64,000 nucleotides of DNA, from NCBI GenBank assembly GCA_017439085.1, contig JAFRTU010000013.1:28397-92396 (forward strand), written 5' to 3'. The stretch comes from Clostridia bacterium (GTDB lineage Bacteria; Bacillota; Clostridia; Christensenellales; Christensenellaceae). Below, in pieces: positions 34,666 through 44,315 of this stretch; the stretch's first letter is position 1; each line of letters begins with the position of its first letter. The translations under genes were made by a program, and so were the position numbers. The notes under the pieces were generated by a model. It was not told the origin of the DNA. It did not search any database and was given only the letters and a program-made list of their open reading frames with translations.

Positions 34666-36111
34666 ATGGACAGATTTGAAGAGATCATAAAAAAGATATC
34701 GGGAAGGGAATACGGAGTACAGTCTTTTATGCTCCTGAGACACGGAAAAGTGATAAGGGAGGGCTACAGAGCTCCGTTCAGGAAGGAAGACAAACACAGC
34801 CTCTTTTCTGTGAGTAAGTGTTTCACGGCTTTAGGGGTGGGTCTTCTCATGGACGAGGGCCTTCTTCATCCTTCCGACAGAGTCGCGGATCTGTTCAGGG
34901 AGTATCTGCCTTCGCCCGCATGTCCGAATATGGAAAAAATGACGGTAGAGGATCTCCTGACCATGAGGGGAGGCTTCGACATAGCCCCGGATGACCTGAG
35001 AAGGCACCATATAGGGGAAGTGTTCAACGATTTTCCGTATTCTTTCAGGGATAGAAAGAGCCCTGACGGAACAGACTGGGCAAGGGACATAGTGAGGAGC
35101 TATGTGGCAATTGAACCGGGCCATGATTTTCTTTATTCCAGCGCATGTTCTTATCTACTGAGCGTCATAGTTCAAAAGAAGACCGGGATGACGCTGAAGG
35201 ACTATATAGGGGACAGGCTGTTTGCAAAGCTGGATATAACCGACTATTACTGGCAGCACTGTCCGAAAGGCAGGACCACAGGAGGCTGGGGTCTCAGCAT
35301 GAGGCTCGAAGATATGGCGAGATGCGCATCTTTTCTCCTTGACGGAGGAAGGATCGGAGGAGAGCAGATACTGGATGAAGGATATGTAAGGAAGATGTGT
35401 TCTCGGATAGTCACCGTTTCGGAGGATCCCTCGGTATATGAGAGACACTACGGATATCAGACGTGGGTCCTGGGAGACGGGGAATGCTATGGAGGCATAG
35501 GTGCCTTCGGACAGTTCATGCTCATCTATCCGGAATACGATGCCGTACTTGCGATGTTCTCAATGAGCAAGAGATACATGGAGATGCTTGCCCCGCTGAC
35601 CGATGATATGACACGGGCTCTCAGAGGTGAAGATGATGAAGGATACAGAGATCTTTCATATCTTCTCGATGATTCACTCTATCTGAACATGATCAGGGGG
35701 CCGGTAAAGGAGATCCCGATCGGAGATTACGTTTTTTCAAGGAACATCTATGGGATAAATGCCATTTCCTTTGAGGGGGATGGCCCGGACATATCCGTAA
35801 ATTTGACCATCAACGGGACAGAAGCCCGAATATCTGCGGGGACCGGTGTGTGGAAGTATGGCAGTATCCCGTTTTCGGACGACGAGGAACTCGACATACA
35901 CGACACCATGGTATTCTCCAAGACTGCAGCAAGAGCAGGGAGCGGAAGGAACGGGGAACTTCATATAGTGTTGGTGTTCTATGAGACGGGATACATCCTC
36001 GACATGGAGTGCAGGACGTCAGGCAATTCCATATTGCTGAAGATAAGGAGGAACGTCGGTTTCGTGCTCGGGTCCAGTATGGACCTGACGGGCATCGGCA
36101 TGGAGAGGTGA
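34666..36111 (+). CDS. Beta-lactamase-fold serine hydrolase with C-terminal extension
   Basis: 481 residues. SxxK is FSVSKCF (Ser48, Lys51); the YxN position is LYSSACSYL, where Asn is replaced. Residues 1-320 are the class C-like domain, with GGWGLSMRLEDMARCASFLLDGG typical of esterase/DD-peptidase relatives; the last 150 residues are a beta-rich extension. No signal peptide. A lipoprotein gene follows after 2 bases. It is related in type but not closely to the gene at 11211-12128. Confidence 0.87.
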   Translation: MDRFEEIIKKISGREYGVQSFMLLRHGKVIREGYRAPFRKEDKHSLFSVSKCFTALGVGLLMDEGLLHPSDRVADLFREYLPSPACPNMEKMTVEDLLTMRGGFDIAPDDLRRHHIGEVFNDFPYSFRDRKSPDGTDWARDIVRSYVAIEPGHDFLYSSACSYLLSVIVQKKTGMTLKDYIGDRLFAKLDITDYYWQHCPKGRTTGGWGLSMRLEDMARCASFLLDGGRIGGEQILDEGYVRKMCSRIVTVSEDPSVYERHYGYQTWVLGDGECYGGIGAFGQFMLIYPEYDAVLAMFSMSKRYMEMLAPLTDDMTRALRGEDDEGYRDLSYLLDDSLYLNMIRGPVKEIPIGDYVFSRNIYGINAISFEGDGPDISVNLTINGTEARISAGTGVWKYGSIPFSDDEELDIHDTMVFSKTAARAGSGRNGELHIVLVFYETGYILDMECRTSGNSILLKIRRNVGFVLGSSMDLTGIGMER

Positions 36112-36113
36112 CT

Positions 36114-36974
36114 ATGAAGAGAATCGTTTTGATATTCATGATATTGATGGCCTCCGTTTCGGTGCTTGGGGGCTGCGTAAAGAATGTTCCCTCCATTGAC
36201 CACAGCGGGGAGATAGTGATACCGGAACCCAAAGAAGAGGACAAGAAGGTCATAGGCTTCTGGATAGACGAGAAAGATCCGTACAAGAAGAGGATATTTG
36301 ACGGGTTCATGGAAGCTTTCAACGGTTCCGGAAAGGACAGTATCTACAGAGTGGAGATGATAAAGGACAAGAATGCCGCTTTGAGGAGCACGGTCCTTAT
36401 CACCGAACATATACATGACGCCGCGCTTGCTGCATTTGAAGGGAAACTCATCTACATCGAGGACTATACCGGAGATGATAAAGGGGTGACAGAGTTCTTT
36501 TCCAGGGTCAGGGAAGACATGGATAAAAGGGCTCTTGTGACATATAAGACAGTGACACTGAGATCTGAAGGAACGAACGCTCTCTACAGGAGGCTGCAGC
36601 AGATGACGGATCTGGTGCTCAGCGATGAAGAGGAGCTTAAGGCACTGTTCCTTCAGGAAGGAGAAGCAGGCTATCACGTGATCCTCGGAGAGGAAGAAAC
36701 TTTAAAGAGAGTGGAAGAGTTCGTGCTCGAAAACGGGATACAGCAGAAGGTATCTCTGTCAGTGACCGGCTATGGTAGCTTTACTGAAAAGGAGATAAGG
36801 AGAAACCTCGTTTTCATCGCACTCATATCCGATGGCTTTGAGATAGGAAAGACCATAGCCTCAGACGTGGAGGAACTGGGCATTGATATGCCTGGAGCTC
36901 CGCTGCTCATGATAGGCAGGGATGAATTGGATGACCCGGAGATAAGAAAAGTTCTTGAACCATATCTTGATTAA
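36114..36974 (+). CDS. Lipoprotein with periplasmic-binding-protein-like fold
   Basis: 286 residues from ATG 36114, chosen because it gives a clean lipoprotein signal: MKRIVLIFMILMASVSVLGGC with lipobox LGGC (Cys21). The body starts VIGFWIDEKDPYKKRIFDGFM, resembling type I periplasmic binding or LacI-type sugar-binding domains, with a second lobe near GYHVILGEEE and ending MIGRDELDDPEIRKVL. No permease or ATPase is near, so it may be a sensor or a stand-alone binding protein. It is coupled to the serine hydrolase gene (2-base gap). Confidence 0.7.
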   Translation: MKRIVLIFMILMASVSVLGGCVKNVPSIDHSGEIVIPEPKEEDKKVIGFWIDEKDPYKKRIFDGFMEAFNGSGKDSIYRVEMIKDKNAALRSTVLITEHIHDAALAAFEGKLIYIEDYTGDDKGVTEFFSRVREDMDKRALVTYKTVTLRSEGTNALYRRLQQMTDLVLSDEEELKALFLQEGEAGYHVILGEEETLKRVEEFVLENGIQQKVSLSVTGYGSFTEKEIRRNLVFIALISDGFEIGKTIASDVEELGIDMPGAPLLMIGRDELDDPEIRKVLEPYLD

Positions 36975-37035
36975 TCCACTCAGAGATAGTATTATTTATA
37001 AAAATTCCTGAATAAATATAAATGTAAGGAAAGAA

Positions 37036-37455
37036 ATGAAAAAGAGACATGTTAATGTGAGCGGTCTGATCTATCAGACGGAGAATAATGAGAGCGCTGA
37101 GTTCTATTCCACCGGACATCTCAGGACGGAGAACGGAAAGAAGATACTCTCCTACTCCGGAGTGTTCGATGATGACGATGTCACCGAGATCGAATATGAC
37201 GACAAGTCCGTTCTTATGAAAATAGAATCAAAAGACAAGGAGGTACCGGGCGGAGCGATACTTTTCCAGGAGGGAAAGGTATATTCAAGTTACCATGTAA
37301 CTCCTGCCGGGATACTTAATGTTGAAGTGCTTCCGACTCTTATAAATGTCACCGAAGAGGAAGACAGCGGAAAGATAGAGCTTTCTTATATCTCTTATAT
37401 CGGAGACATGCACTCCACGAACAAGATGGAGATTTCCTATAAATATTCCAATTGA
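37036..37455 (+). CDS. DUF1934 protein (YwiB-like, calycin fold)
   Basis: 139 residues. Small beta-barrel type protein with the DUF1934 pattern: VNVSGLIYQT at the start, then YSYHVTPAGILNVEVLPT-like segment and an acidic-to-aromatic C-terminal strand KIELSYISYIGD. B. subtilis YwiB belongs here. Function is not known. AAGGAAAG precedes the ATG. It ends 14 bases before the MBL-fold gene. Confidence 0.85.
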   Translation: MKKRHVNVSGLIYQTENNESAEFYSTGHLRTENGKKILSYSGVFDDDDVTEIEYDDKSVLMKIESKDKEVPGGAILFQEGKVYSSYHVTPAGILNVEVLPTLINVTEEEDSGKIELSYISYIGDMHSTNKMEISYKYSN

Positions 37456-37469
37456 ATGGAGGGAGATCC

Positions 37470-38123
37470 ATGATCATAAACTGGATCGGGCATTCCTGTT
37501 TCAGGATAATCCCGGATAACGGAAAAGTTATAGTCACAGACCCTTTTGAAGGTATAGGGATCGAGATGAAGGAGACCTATGCGGACATCCTGCTTATAAG
37601 CCACGGACACGGAGATCACTCCGCTAAGGGAAAGGTGACAGGGACTTACAGGCTCATTGAAGGACCGGGAGAGTATCAGGAAGCAGGGATATCCATTACC
37701 GGATTTGACAGCTATCATGACAATGAACAGGGAAGGCTGAGGGGCCATAATACCATATTCCGGATCAGAGCAGACGGACTCACCGTCGCACATCTCGGCG
37801 ATCTCGGGTGTATTCCGGCCGGGGATCTCTTAGAAGCGCTCAGGGGAACGGACATCCTCCTGATGCCCGTTGGAGGAAACTATACCATCGGACCTGCAGA
37901 GGCCCTTGAGGTAGCGAGTCTTCTGGAACCGAAGATCATAATTCCGATGCATTACAGGACTGAGGGAGTGATGCTCGATATCGGAAGGCTTCATAAATTT
38001 GAAGAGGCAGTAAAAGGTAATTATGCCTTCTCATCCATAGGGAGCGACACTCTTAACATTGAACCGTCAGAGTTAGGCAGGAGAACGAAGGTCATAGCAC
38101 TTCAGCCCAAGACCACTCTCTGA
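37470..38123 (+). CDS. MBL-fold metal-dependent hydrolase (UPF0173-like)
   Basis: 217 residues from ATG 37470 (GGAGGGAG upstream). Zinc ligands: the SHGHGDHS motif at about 45-52, the central HLGDLG, and IPMHYRTEG near residue 170. It starts IINWIGHSCFRI, as in UPF0173 proteins. Members of this group include L-ascorbate-6-phosphate lactonase relatives and many unassigned hydrolases. It probably shares a transcript with the DUF1934 gene. Confidence 0.88.
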   Translation: MIINWIGHSCFRIIPDNGKVIVTDPFEGIGIEMKETYADILLISHGHGDHSAKGKVTGTYRLIEGPGEYQEAGISITGFDSYHDNEQGRLRGHNTIFRIRADGLTVAHLGDLGCIPAGDLLEALRGTDILLMPVGGNYTIGPAEALEVASLLEPKIIIPMHYRTEGVMLDIGRLHKFEEAVKGNYAFSSIGSDTLNIEPSELGRRTKVIALQPKTTL

Positions 38124-38134
38124 TTAAAAACAGA

Positions 38135-38163
38135 TTGACAAAGCGGTGCATATTTCGCATAAT
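38135..38163 (+). promoter_or_regulatory. Promoter of rho
   Basis: TTGACA (38135-38140), 17 bases, CATAAT (38158-38163), five of six in the -10. The transcript would start near 38170, giving a leader of about 170 bases before the rho ATG. Confidence 0.7.
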
Positions 38164-38190
38164 GATTACGAAATAAACACCGCTTTTGTC
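38137..38190. terminator. Long hairpin: terminator of the MBL gene and/or operator of rho
   Basis: GACAAAGCGGTG (38137-38148) pairs with CACCGCTTTTGTC (38178-38190), with an inner ATTTCG/CGAAAT stem. It ends in CTTTTGTC as terminators do, but it also spans the rho promoter from -35 to past the start site. Confidence 0.6.
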
Positions 38191-38341
38191 ATACTCTGAG
38201 CATATGTGCAGGGTATTTCATATATATCATACAGTAAAGGATCATATCCATTCATGACCGTCGGAGGGACGGATTCACCAGACAGCACGGGAAAGAGAAT
38301 CATTATTTCCACATACATAATCATTTACAAATGGAGTACAT
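38164..38341 (+). promoter_or_regulatory. Long 5' leader of rho
   Basis: About 170 transcribed bases. A hairpin CCGTC-GGAGG-GACGG (38258-38272) presents a Shine-Dalgarno-like loop not linked to a start codon. Rho is autoregulated in several bacteria; a role for this leader is only an inference. Confidence 0.35.
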
Positions 38342-39859
38342 ATGGATATAGAAGTATTATCTAAAAAGACTCTAACTGATCTTAAGGCTATCGCCAAGAT
38401 CGCAGGGATCAAGGGAGTCTCCACCATGAGAAAAGAAGAACTCCTCTCATTACTCATTTCAATGAACGAAGAGGCAGTGAGCCCGAAGCCCGTAAACAGA
38501 GCGGCAGAGCAGCCCGAACCTGTTCAGCAAAAAGAAAAAAAGAAGCGTGGCAGGAAACCAAAGCCAAAGCAGGAGACGGTAAATGCCGAAGAACTGACGA
38601 AAGCCTCTGTTACAGAGCCGGAAGAGACCTCTCTGATCCCGGAGACTGCCGAGGAGGAACCGGAAGAAAATGAGGATGAGCAGCAGAGCGGTCCGCAGCA
38701 GAGGGGCTCTGAGGCAGAGGGCATACTTGAGATCCATGCCGACGGGTACGGATTCCTAAGAAACGAGAACTTCCTTCCGGGTAACAGAGACGTGTATGTA
38801 TCCATGACACAGATCAGGAGGCTTGGACTCAGGATCGGAGACATGATCACGGGAAAGACCAGAGTACAGAAGGAATCCGACAACAAATCACAGGCACTTC
38901 TTTATGTAGACACGATAAATGACAAGCTCGTAAGGGACAGCTTCGGAAGACCGCAGTTTGAAGATCTTACCCCGATTTTCCCGGATGAGAGGTTCAAACT
39001 TGAGGATAACGGAACAGAGGACGATTATTCGTGCCGGCTAATAGACATAATAGCCCCGATAGGAAAAGGACAGAGGGGGCTCATCGTCGCTCCGCCGAAA
39101 GCAGGAAAGACCACTATACTAAAGAGCATAGCAAACGGAATAACAAGAAATGCGCCGAACACCAAGCTCATAGTCCTGTTAATAGACGAGAGACCGGAAG
39201 AAGTCACGGATATGCAGAGATCCATAAAAGGGGATGTAGTCTATTCCACCTTCGACGAGAAACCGGAGAATCACACGAGGGTATCGGAACTAGTTATAGA
39301 AAGGGCTAAGAGACTCGTAGAGCTGGGAGAGGATGTCGTGATACTTCTGGACAGCATCACCAGGCTTACTAGGGCATACAACCTAACTGTACCTCCGTCA
39401 GGAAGGACCCTCACGGGAGGCCTTGATCCGAGCGCACTATACAAACCGAAGAGGTTCTTCGGGGCGGCAAGGAACATAGAGAACGGAGGAAGCCTCACTA
39501 TCATAGCGACCGCTCTTGTAGACACAGGAAGCAGGATGGATGACTATATCTATGAGGAATTCAAGGGAACGGGCAATATGGAGCTCCACCTTGACAGAGG
39601 ACTCTCGGAGAGAAGGATATTCCCGGCGATCGATATAGCCAAATCCGGAACCAGAAGAGAAGAGATGCTCCTTGAACCGGACGAGATGAGGACCAACATA
39701 CTCATCAGAAGATACATAGGTGCTTCGGAGACGAGCGAGAATGCAGAACAGATCATCAATCTCATCAGAAGGACCAGGAACAATGAGGAATTCATCAGCA
39801 GGCTCACGGATTATCAGAGAAATCTCGAGAAACAGGGCTATAAACTCACAAAAAAATGA
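38342..39859 (+). CDS. rho: Transcription termination factor Rho
   Basis: 505 residues, longer than the 419 of E. coli, because an acidic and lysine-rich insertion (about 45-125) lies between the N-terminal helical bundle and the RNA-binding cold-shock-like domain ([15 protein letters not shown]). The ATPase core has the Walker A loop APPKAGKTT (about 251-259), Walker [11 protein letters not shown], the Q-loop [22 protein letters not shown] and the R-loop. It releases transcripts in an ATP-dependent way. Such N-terminal insertions are common in high-order Clostridia and Actinobacteria. Confidence 0.97.
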   Translation: MDIEVLSKKTLTDLKAIAKIAGIKGVSTMRKEELLSLLISMNEEAVSPKPVNRAAEQPEPVQQKEKKKRGRKPKPKQETVNAEELTKASVTEPEETSLIPETAEEEPEENEDEQQSGPQQRGSEAEGILEIHADGYGFLRNENFLPGNRDVYVSMTQIRRLGLRIGDMITGKTRVQKESDNKSQALLYVDTINDKLVRDSFGRPQFEDLTPIFPDERFKLEDNGTEDDYSCRLIDIIAPIGKGQRGLIVAPPKAGKTTILKSIANGITRNAPNTKLIVLLIDERPEEVTDMQRSIKGDVVYSTFDEKPENHTRVSELVIERAKRLVELGEDVVILLDSITRLTRAYNLTVPPSGRTLTGGLDPSALYKPKRFFGAARNIENGGSLTIIATALVDTGSRMDDYIYEEFKGTGNMELHLDRGLSERRIFPAIDIAKSGTRREEMLLEPDEMRTNILIRRYIGASETSENAEQIINLIRRTRNNEEFISRLTDYQRNLEKQGYKLTKK

Positions 39860-39869
39860 TCTAAAGAAC

Positions 39870-39897
39870 TTGCAATGGCTGTTTTTTGTGTTATACT
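39870..39897 (+). promoter_or_regulatory. Promoter of rpmE
   Basis: TTGCAA (39870-39875), 16 bases, TG-T-TATACT (39889-39897) with an extended -10. It lies 36 bases before the rpmE ATG, after the rho stop codon. Confidence 0.65.
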
Positions 39898-39932
39898 ATT
39901 TCATGCTATAAAAAAGAAAGAGGTGAAAACAG

Positions 39933-40133
39933 ATGAGAGCTAAGATACATCCTCAGTATGGTGAGTGCGTTGTCAGATGCGCATGCGGAGAGACCTTTAT
40001 TACCGGCTCAACCAAGAAAGAGATGAAAGTTGATGTATGTTCAAAGTGCCATCCATTCTTTACCGGGAAGCAGAAGCTCGTAGACACAGGCGGCCGTGTT
40101 GATCGTTTCAAGAAGAGATATGGCATTGGCTGA
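39933..40133 (+). CDS. rpmE: 50S ribosomal protein L31 (zinc-binding form)
   Basis: 66 residues. Begins [11 protein letters not shown] and has the zinc ligands of the C+ form: CACG (Cys16, Cys18) and CSKCH (Cys36, Cys39). It helps bridge the ribosomal subunits. AAAGAGGTG precedes the ATG. A terminator follows, so it is a single gene between rho and the DUF1385 gene, the usual order in Clostridia. Confidence 0.97.
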   Translation: MRAKIHPQYGECVVRCACGETFITGSTKKEMKVDVCSKCHPFFTGKQKLVDTGGRVDRFKKRYGIG

Positions 40134-40167
40134 TAAATAACGGAAATATAACTCTTTATTTATATAG

Positions 40168-40206
40168 ATGCAACCAGTCAGAGGACCTGATTGGTTGCAT
40201 TTATTT
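40168..40206 (+). terminator. Terminator of rpmE
   Basis: 14-bp stem with one G-T pair (40168-40181 with 40187-40200), loop AGGAC, then TTATTTT. Confidence 0.88.
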
Positions 40207-40291
40207 TGCCTGAAAATAGACTTGACCAGTCAATTCCTATATAATTTATTAGGATTGGAAACCGAATACTACAGGCAGGAAAAGGCTGATA

Positions 40292-41317
40292 ATGAACGAA
40301 AATATACGAAAGACCACAATAGGCGGACAGGGCGTCTTAAACGGTATAATGATGAGATCTCCCGGGAAGACGGCTCTTGCAGTGAGAAAGGATGACGGAG
40401 ATATAGAACTCAGCACCTGGGAAAATGTCCAGTATGATGACATCTGGCACAAGATCCCCGTCATAAGGGGAGTCCTAAACTTCGTAAACATGATGTACAA
40501 CGGAGTGAAGGTGCTTATGAATTCCGCCGATCTTGCGGGAGAAGAGACGGAGGATCTGGAGCCTTCCAAGTTTGACAAAGCAGTGGCAAAGGCATTCGGA
40601 AAAAAGGCTGAAGACATCATGATGGGCTTTGCCGTCGTGATCTCCCTTGCCATATCCATAGGTCTGTTCTTTTTGCTACCGACTCTGATCACGAGCCTTA
40701 TAAAGGGGAACATAACAAGCAACATAGTGCTGAATCTGATCGACGGAGGAATAAGGATATTCCTGCTGCTCCTTTATCTTTATCTCATATCCAAGATGCA
40801 TGAGATAAAGGTGCTCTTCCAGTATCACGGGGCTGAACACAAGACTATCACATGTTACGAGAAGGGACTTGAACTCAATACAGACAATGTCGAAAAGCAG
40901 AAGAGACTGCATCCGAGATGCGGTACCAGCTATATCCTCATAGTGATGATAGTGTCTATCCTCATATATTCTCTATTCCCATGGACCAGCAGTCTTGTAA
41001 AAAGGCTCCTCATAAAGATACTGGTGCTCCCCCTTGTGGCAGGTATCTCGTATGAGATACTTAAATTATTGGCAAAGAGCGACAATATCTGCTTCAGGAT
41101 ACTCAGATGGCCTGGTATGCAGCTCCAGCGGCTGACGACGAGGGAACCTGACAGGAACATAATAAATGTTGCCATAGTTGCCTTTGAGGCGGCACTTGGA
41201 GAAAAGTCTGAAGAAGAGATAGAAGAACTTAAAAACGGTTTTTCCCTTAAGGAAAAAGCCGGGGAAGATGAAGAGACCTTCCCTGAGGAAACGGACGGGG
41301 AAGATGACGTTCAGTGA
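40292..41317 (+). CDS. DUF1385 membrane protein (YqhQ-like)
   Basis: 341 residues. The start TTIGGQGVLNGIMMRSPGKTALAVR and the central FQYHGAEHKTITCYE, then RLHPRCGTSY, identify DUF1385. About four membrane helices (near 108-130, 142-165, 210-232 and 235-255). Its function is unknown, though it is regularly next to prmC and prfA. Its end overlaps the prmC start by 14 bases. Its C-terminus is rich in Glu and Asp. Confidence 0.92.
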   Translation: MNENIRKTTIGGQGVLNGIMMRSPGKTALAVRKDDGDIELSTWENVQYDDIWHKIPVIRGVLNFVNMMYNGVKVLMNSADLAGEETEDLEPSKFDKAVAKAFGKKAEDIMMGFAVVISLAISIGLFFLLPTLITSLIKGNITSNIVLNLIDGGIRIFLLLLYLYLISKMHEIKVLFQYHGAEHKTITCYEKGLELNTDNVEKQKRLHPRCGTSYILIVMIVSILIYSLFPWTSSLVKRLLIKILVLPLVAGISYEILKLLAKSDNICFRILRWPGMQLQRLTTREPDRNIINVAIVAFEAALGEKSEEEIEELKNGFSLKEKAGEDEETFPEETDGEDDVQ

Positions 41318-42179
41318 ACTGTATGGAGCTATTAGTGAAAAGCTCGTCCCTGCAGTTGGCTATACGGAAGAAGCAAAAGCAGAGGCCAGGGAGATACTGA
41401 GATACTGTTATAAGGAGGATTTCGGCTCCCTTATATTGAAAGAACTGTCAGAAAAAGGGACGGTTGATACGGACGGGGACATCATAGACCGGGCTTTTCA
41501 GATGGCGGAAGAGATACTCGGAGGAAGACCTGTTTCCTATGTTACCGGAGTCAGGAACTTCATGGGGTATGATATGAAGGTCGATGAACGGGTCCTGATC
41601 CCGAGGTCCGAGACAGAACTTCTCTGTGAAGAAACCATCGGACTGATAAAGAAAACAGGGGCAGAAAATGTCCTTGATCTCTGCACCGGTTCAGGATGCA
41701 TAGCAGTGCTTCTGGCTCTCAAGACGGATGCGGCGGTCACAGCTTCCGATATAAGTCCGGATGCTCTTGAGGTAGCACGCAATAATGCCTCACTTAACGG
41801 AGCAGAGGTGAGATTCATCGAATCGGATCTTTTTGCCAGACTGGACGGAAGGTTCGACATAATAGTCTCCAATCCTCCGTATATTGATGAGAAGGCATAT
41901 TCCGAACTGGATCCGAGAGTCAGAAAACATGAACCGGCCCTTGCCCTCAAGGGAGGAGATGACGGACTGAAGTTCTACAGGAAGATCATATCGGAAGCAA
42001 AAACGTTTCTTAATCCCGGAGGATATCTTCTTCTGGAGATCGGATACGATCAGAAAGAGGCCGTCGAAGGACTCATGAGACAATACGATTACACTGATAT
42101 ACGCTCATATAAGGATTATTCCGGTAATGACAGGATAGTCATGGCGAGGAGACCCGATGGAGATGCTGAAAAAGCTTGA
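41304..42179 (+). CDS. prmC: Peptide chain release factor N5-glutamine methyltransferase
   Basis: 291 residues from ATG 41304 (GGGGAAG upstream). An N-terminal helical domain with SYVTGVRNFMG, SAM-binding VLDLCTGSGCIAVLLAL and the substrate motif SNPPYIDE near residue 188. It methylates the Gln of the GGQ motif in release factors; its target RF1 is encoded directly downstream with a 23-base overlap. Confidence 0.96.
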   Translation: MTFSELYGAISEKLVPAVGYTEEAKAEAREILRYCYKEDFGSLILKELSEKGTVDTDGDIIDRAFQMAEEILGGRPVSYVTGVRNFMGYDMKVDERVLIPRSETELLCEETIGLIKKTGAENVLDLCTGSGCIAVLLALKTDAAVTASDISPDALEVARNNASLNGAEVRFIESDLFARLDGRFDIIVSNPPYIDEKAYSELDPRVRKHEPALALKGGDDGLKFYRKIISEAKTFLNPGGYLLLEIGYDQKEAVEGLMRQYDYTDIRSYKDYSGNDRIVMARRPDGDAEKA

Positions 42180-43233
42180 AAAAGTAAAAACCGAATATGA
42201 CAGGATCTCTGCCGATCTTTCCGACCCGGACATCATTGCAGATCAGACACGGCTTATCCCTCTCATGAAGAAGCACTCAGAGCTTCAGGAGATCGTAGCG
42301 ATGTACGAGGAGTATCTTTCCATACTGAAGGAGAAAGAAGATCTTCTGAAGATGCTTGAGGAAGAGGAGGAAGGGGAGCTGGCCAGTTTGGCTGAGGCGG
42401 AACTCTCAGATCTCAACGAAAGAGAGGAAGAACTGCAGAAAGAACTCATAAGGATACTCGCGCCAAAAGACCCGAATGACGGTAAAAATGCCATCCTTGA
42501 GATCAGGGCAGGAACGGGAGGCGATGAGGCCGCACTGTTTGCGAACGACCTGCTGAGGATGTATACGAGATATTCCGAGAGGCACGGTTTCAAACTTGAA
42601 GTCCTTTCCTCCAGTATAACCGGTCTTGGAGGAGTAAAGGAGATCATCCTGCTTGTGAAGGGCAGGGATGTGTTCTCCAAACTGAAATATGAGAGCGGTG
42701 TTCACAGGGTCCAGAGGATCCCGGAAACTGAAACAAGCGGAAGGATACACACCTCTGCAGCTACCGTGGCAGTGCTTCCGGAAGCAGAGGCCGTGGATGT
42801 ACAGATAGATCCGCAGGATCTCAGGATAGATGTATATCATTCCAGCGGACACGGAGGTCAGTCGGTCAATACTACGGACTCCGCAGTGAGGATCACATAT
42901 CTTCCCACAGGGATGATAGTCACCTGTCAGGATGAAAAATCCCAGCTCAAAAATAAGGAAAAGGCCATGAAGGTGCTATACAGCAGACTTTATGACTTAA
43001 AGAAGAAGAGCATGGATGATGAATACTCCAAAAACCGCAAGGATCAGGTTGGAAGCGGTGACAGGAGCGAGAGGATAAGGACATACAATTTCCCTCAGGG
43101 AAGGGTCACGGATCACAGAGTGGGCATCACACTGTATAAACTTGACGCTTTTCTGGATGGGGATATGGACGAGATAATAGAAGCACTGATAAACAAAGAC
43201 ATAGAAGAACGGATAAAAGAGGTCTCGGATTGA
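42157..43233 (+). CDS. prfA: Peptide chain release factor 1
   Basis: 358 residues. The GGQ loop HSSGHGGQSVNT is at about 226-237. The stop-codon recognition PxT motif reads PET in RIPETETSGRIHTS, where E. coli has PAT; PxT marks RF1 rather than RF2. It releases peptides at UAA and UAG. It overlaps prmC by 23 bases; an ATG six bases later is an alternative start. Confidence 0.96.
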   Translation: MEMLKKLEKVKTEYDRISADLSDPDIIADQTRLIPLMKKHSELQEIVAMYEEYLSILKEKEDLLKMLEEEEEGELASLAEAELSDLNEREEELQKELIRILAPKDPNDGKNAILEIRAGTGGDEAALFANDLLRMYTRYSERHGFKLEVLSSSITGLGGVKEIILLVKGRDVFSKLKYESGVHRVQRIPETETSGRIHTSAATVAVLPEAEAVDVQIDPQDLRIDVYHSSGHGGQSVNTTDSAVRITYLPTGMIVTCQDEKSQLKNKEKAMKVLYSRLYDLKKKSMDDEYSKNRKDQVGSGDRSERIRTYNFPQGRVTDHRVGITLYKLDAFLDGDMDEIIEALINKDIEERIKEVSD

Positions 43234-44270
43234 TCACAAGATATTACGATCTGAAAACCCAATATAATGAAGGACTGAATGCCGGAGCTGAGGCAATAGC
43301 TTCCGGTCAGCTTGTCATATTCCCGACTGAAACTGTATACGGCATCGGTGCTGACAGCGAAAACCTGGAAGCAGTAAGGAATATATATATCGTCAAGGGA
43401 AGACCGTCCAACAATCCGCTCATAGTGCATATAGCGGACTTCTCCGACGTGGACCGGATAGCAATGGACATACCGGATAAGGCACGTAAGATGATGGATG
43501 CTTTCTGGCCAGGGCCGTTCACCATAGTTCTAAAGAGCAGAGGGGTCCTTTCAAGGGAGATAGCAGGAGGACTGGATACTCTTGCGATAAGGATGCCTTC
43601 GAACGAGTATGCCAGAGAACTCATCAAACGAAGCGGGAAGATGATAGTTGCTCCCAGTGCGAATATCTCCGGACGGCCCAGCGCTACTTCCGCAAGAGTG
43701 TGCATGGAAGATTTCGAGGGCAAGGTCCCTGTTATATTAGACGGAGGAGAATCAAGGATAGGCCTTGAGTCTACGGTCTGCTCATTTACGGGGGAGCACC
43801 CGGTCCTTTTAAGACCCGGAGGCATAACTCTGGAGATGCTAAGGAGCATTGAGCCATCAACCTCCGTCTCCCGGGCCGTGCTCACTCAGATCGCTCCAGG
43901 AGAGAGACCCGAATCTCCTGGCATGCTGTATAAACACTATTCTCCGAGGGCTGCCGTGAAAGTGGTGAGAGGAGAAGAAGATAAAGTTGAAAATAAGATA
44001 AAATCACTTTATCATGAAGAATTAGGGAAAGGTTTCAGGCCTGTCATATATTGCCCTTCTTTCAATGCCTCAAGATATGAGGGGCTTTCCGTACGGGAAA
44101 CAGGAGAAGACCTTAACGAGACCGCGCACAATCTGTTCGAGATGCTGAGAGAAGCAGACAGGGAAGGAGTGGATCTGGTCCTTTTTGAAGGAGTAAGAGA
44201 GGATGGCCTCGGGCTTGCGATATCAAACAGGATCTTTCGTGCTGCGGGTTTCGACATAATAGACGCATAA
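43230..44270 (+). CDS. tsaC: L-threonylcarbamoyladenylate synthase (Sua5 type)
   Basis: 346 residues. The YrdC-like part has GQLVIFPTETVYGIGADS, VKGRPSNNPLIVHI and APSANISGRPSATSA; a linker and a Sua5-specific C-terminal domain (about 225-346) follow, beginning near SPGMLYKHYSPRA. It makes the threonylcarbamoyl-AMP used for t6A37 in tRNAs. The start is a TTG overlapping the prfA stop by four bases; no ATG is available before the conserved region. Confidence 0.95.
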   Translation: MITRYYDLKTQYNEGLNAGAEAIASGQLVIFPTETVYGIGADSENLEAVRNIYIVKGRPSNNPLIVHIADFSDVDRIAMDIPDKARKMMDAFWPGPFTIVLKSRGVLSREIAGGLDTLAIRMPSNEYARELIKRSGKMIVAPSANISGRPSATSARVCMEDFEGKVPVILDGGESRIGLESTVCSFTGEHPVLLRPGGITLEMLRSIEPSTSVSRAVLTQIAPGERPESPGMLYKHYSPRAAVKVVRGEEDKVENKIKSLYHEELGKGFRPVIYCPSFNASRYEGLSVRETGEDLNETAHNLFEMLREADREGVDLVLFEGVREDGLGLAISNRIFRAAGFDIIDA

Positions 44271-44315
44271 GGGAATCATCTCTTACATATAATAATGAAG
44301 ACAAGGGGAAAATAT

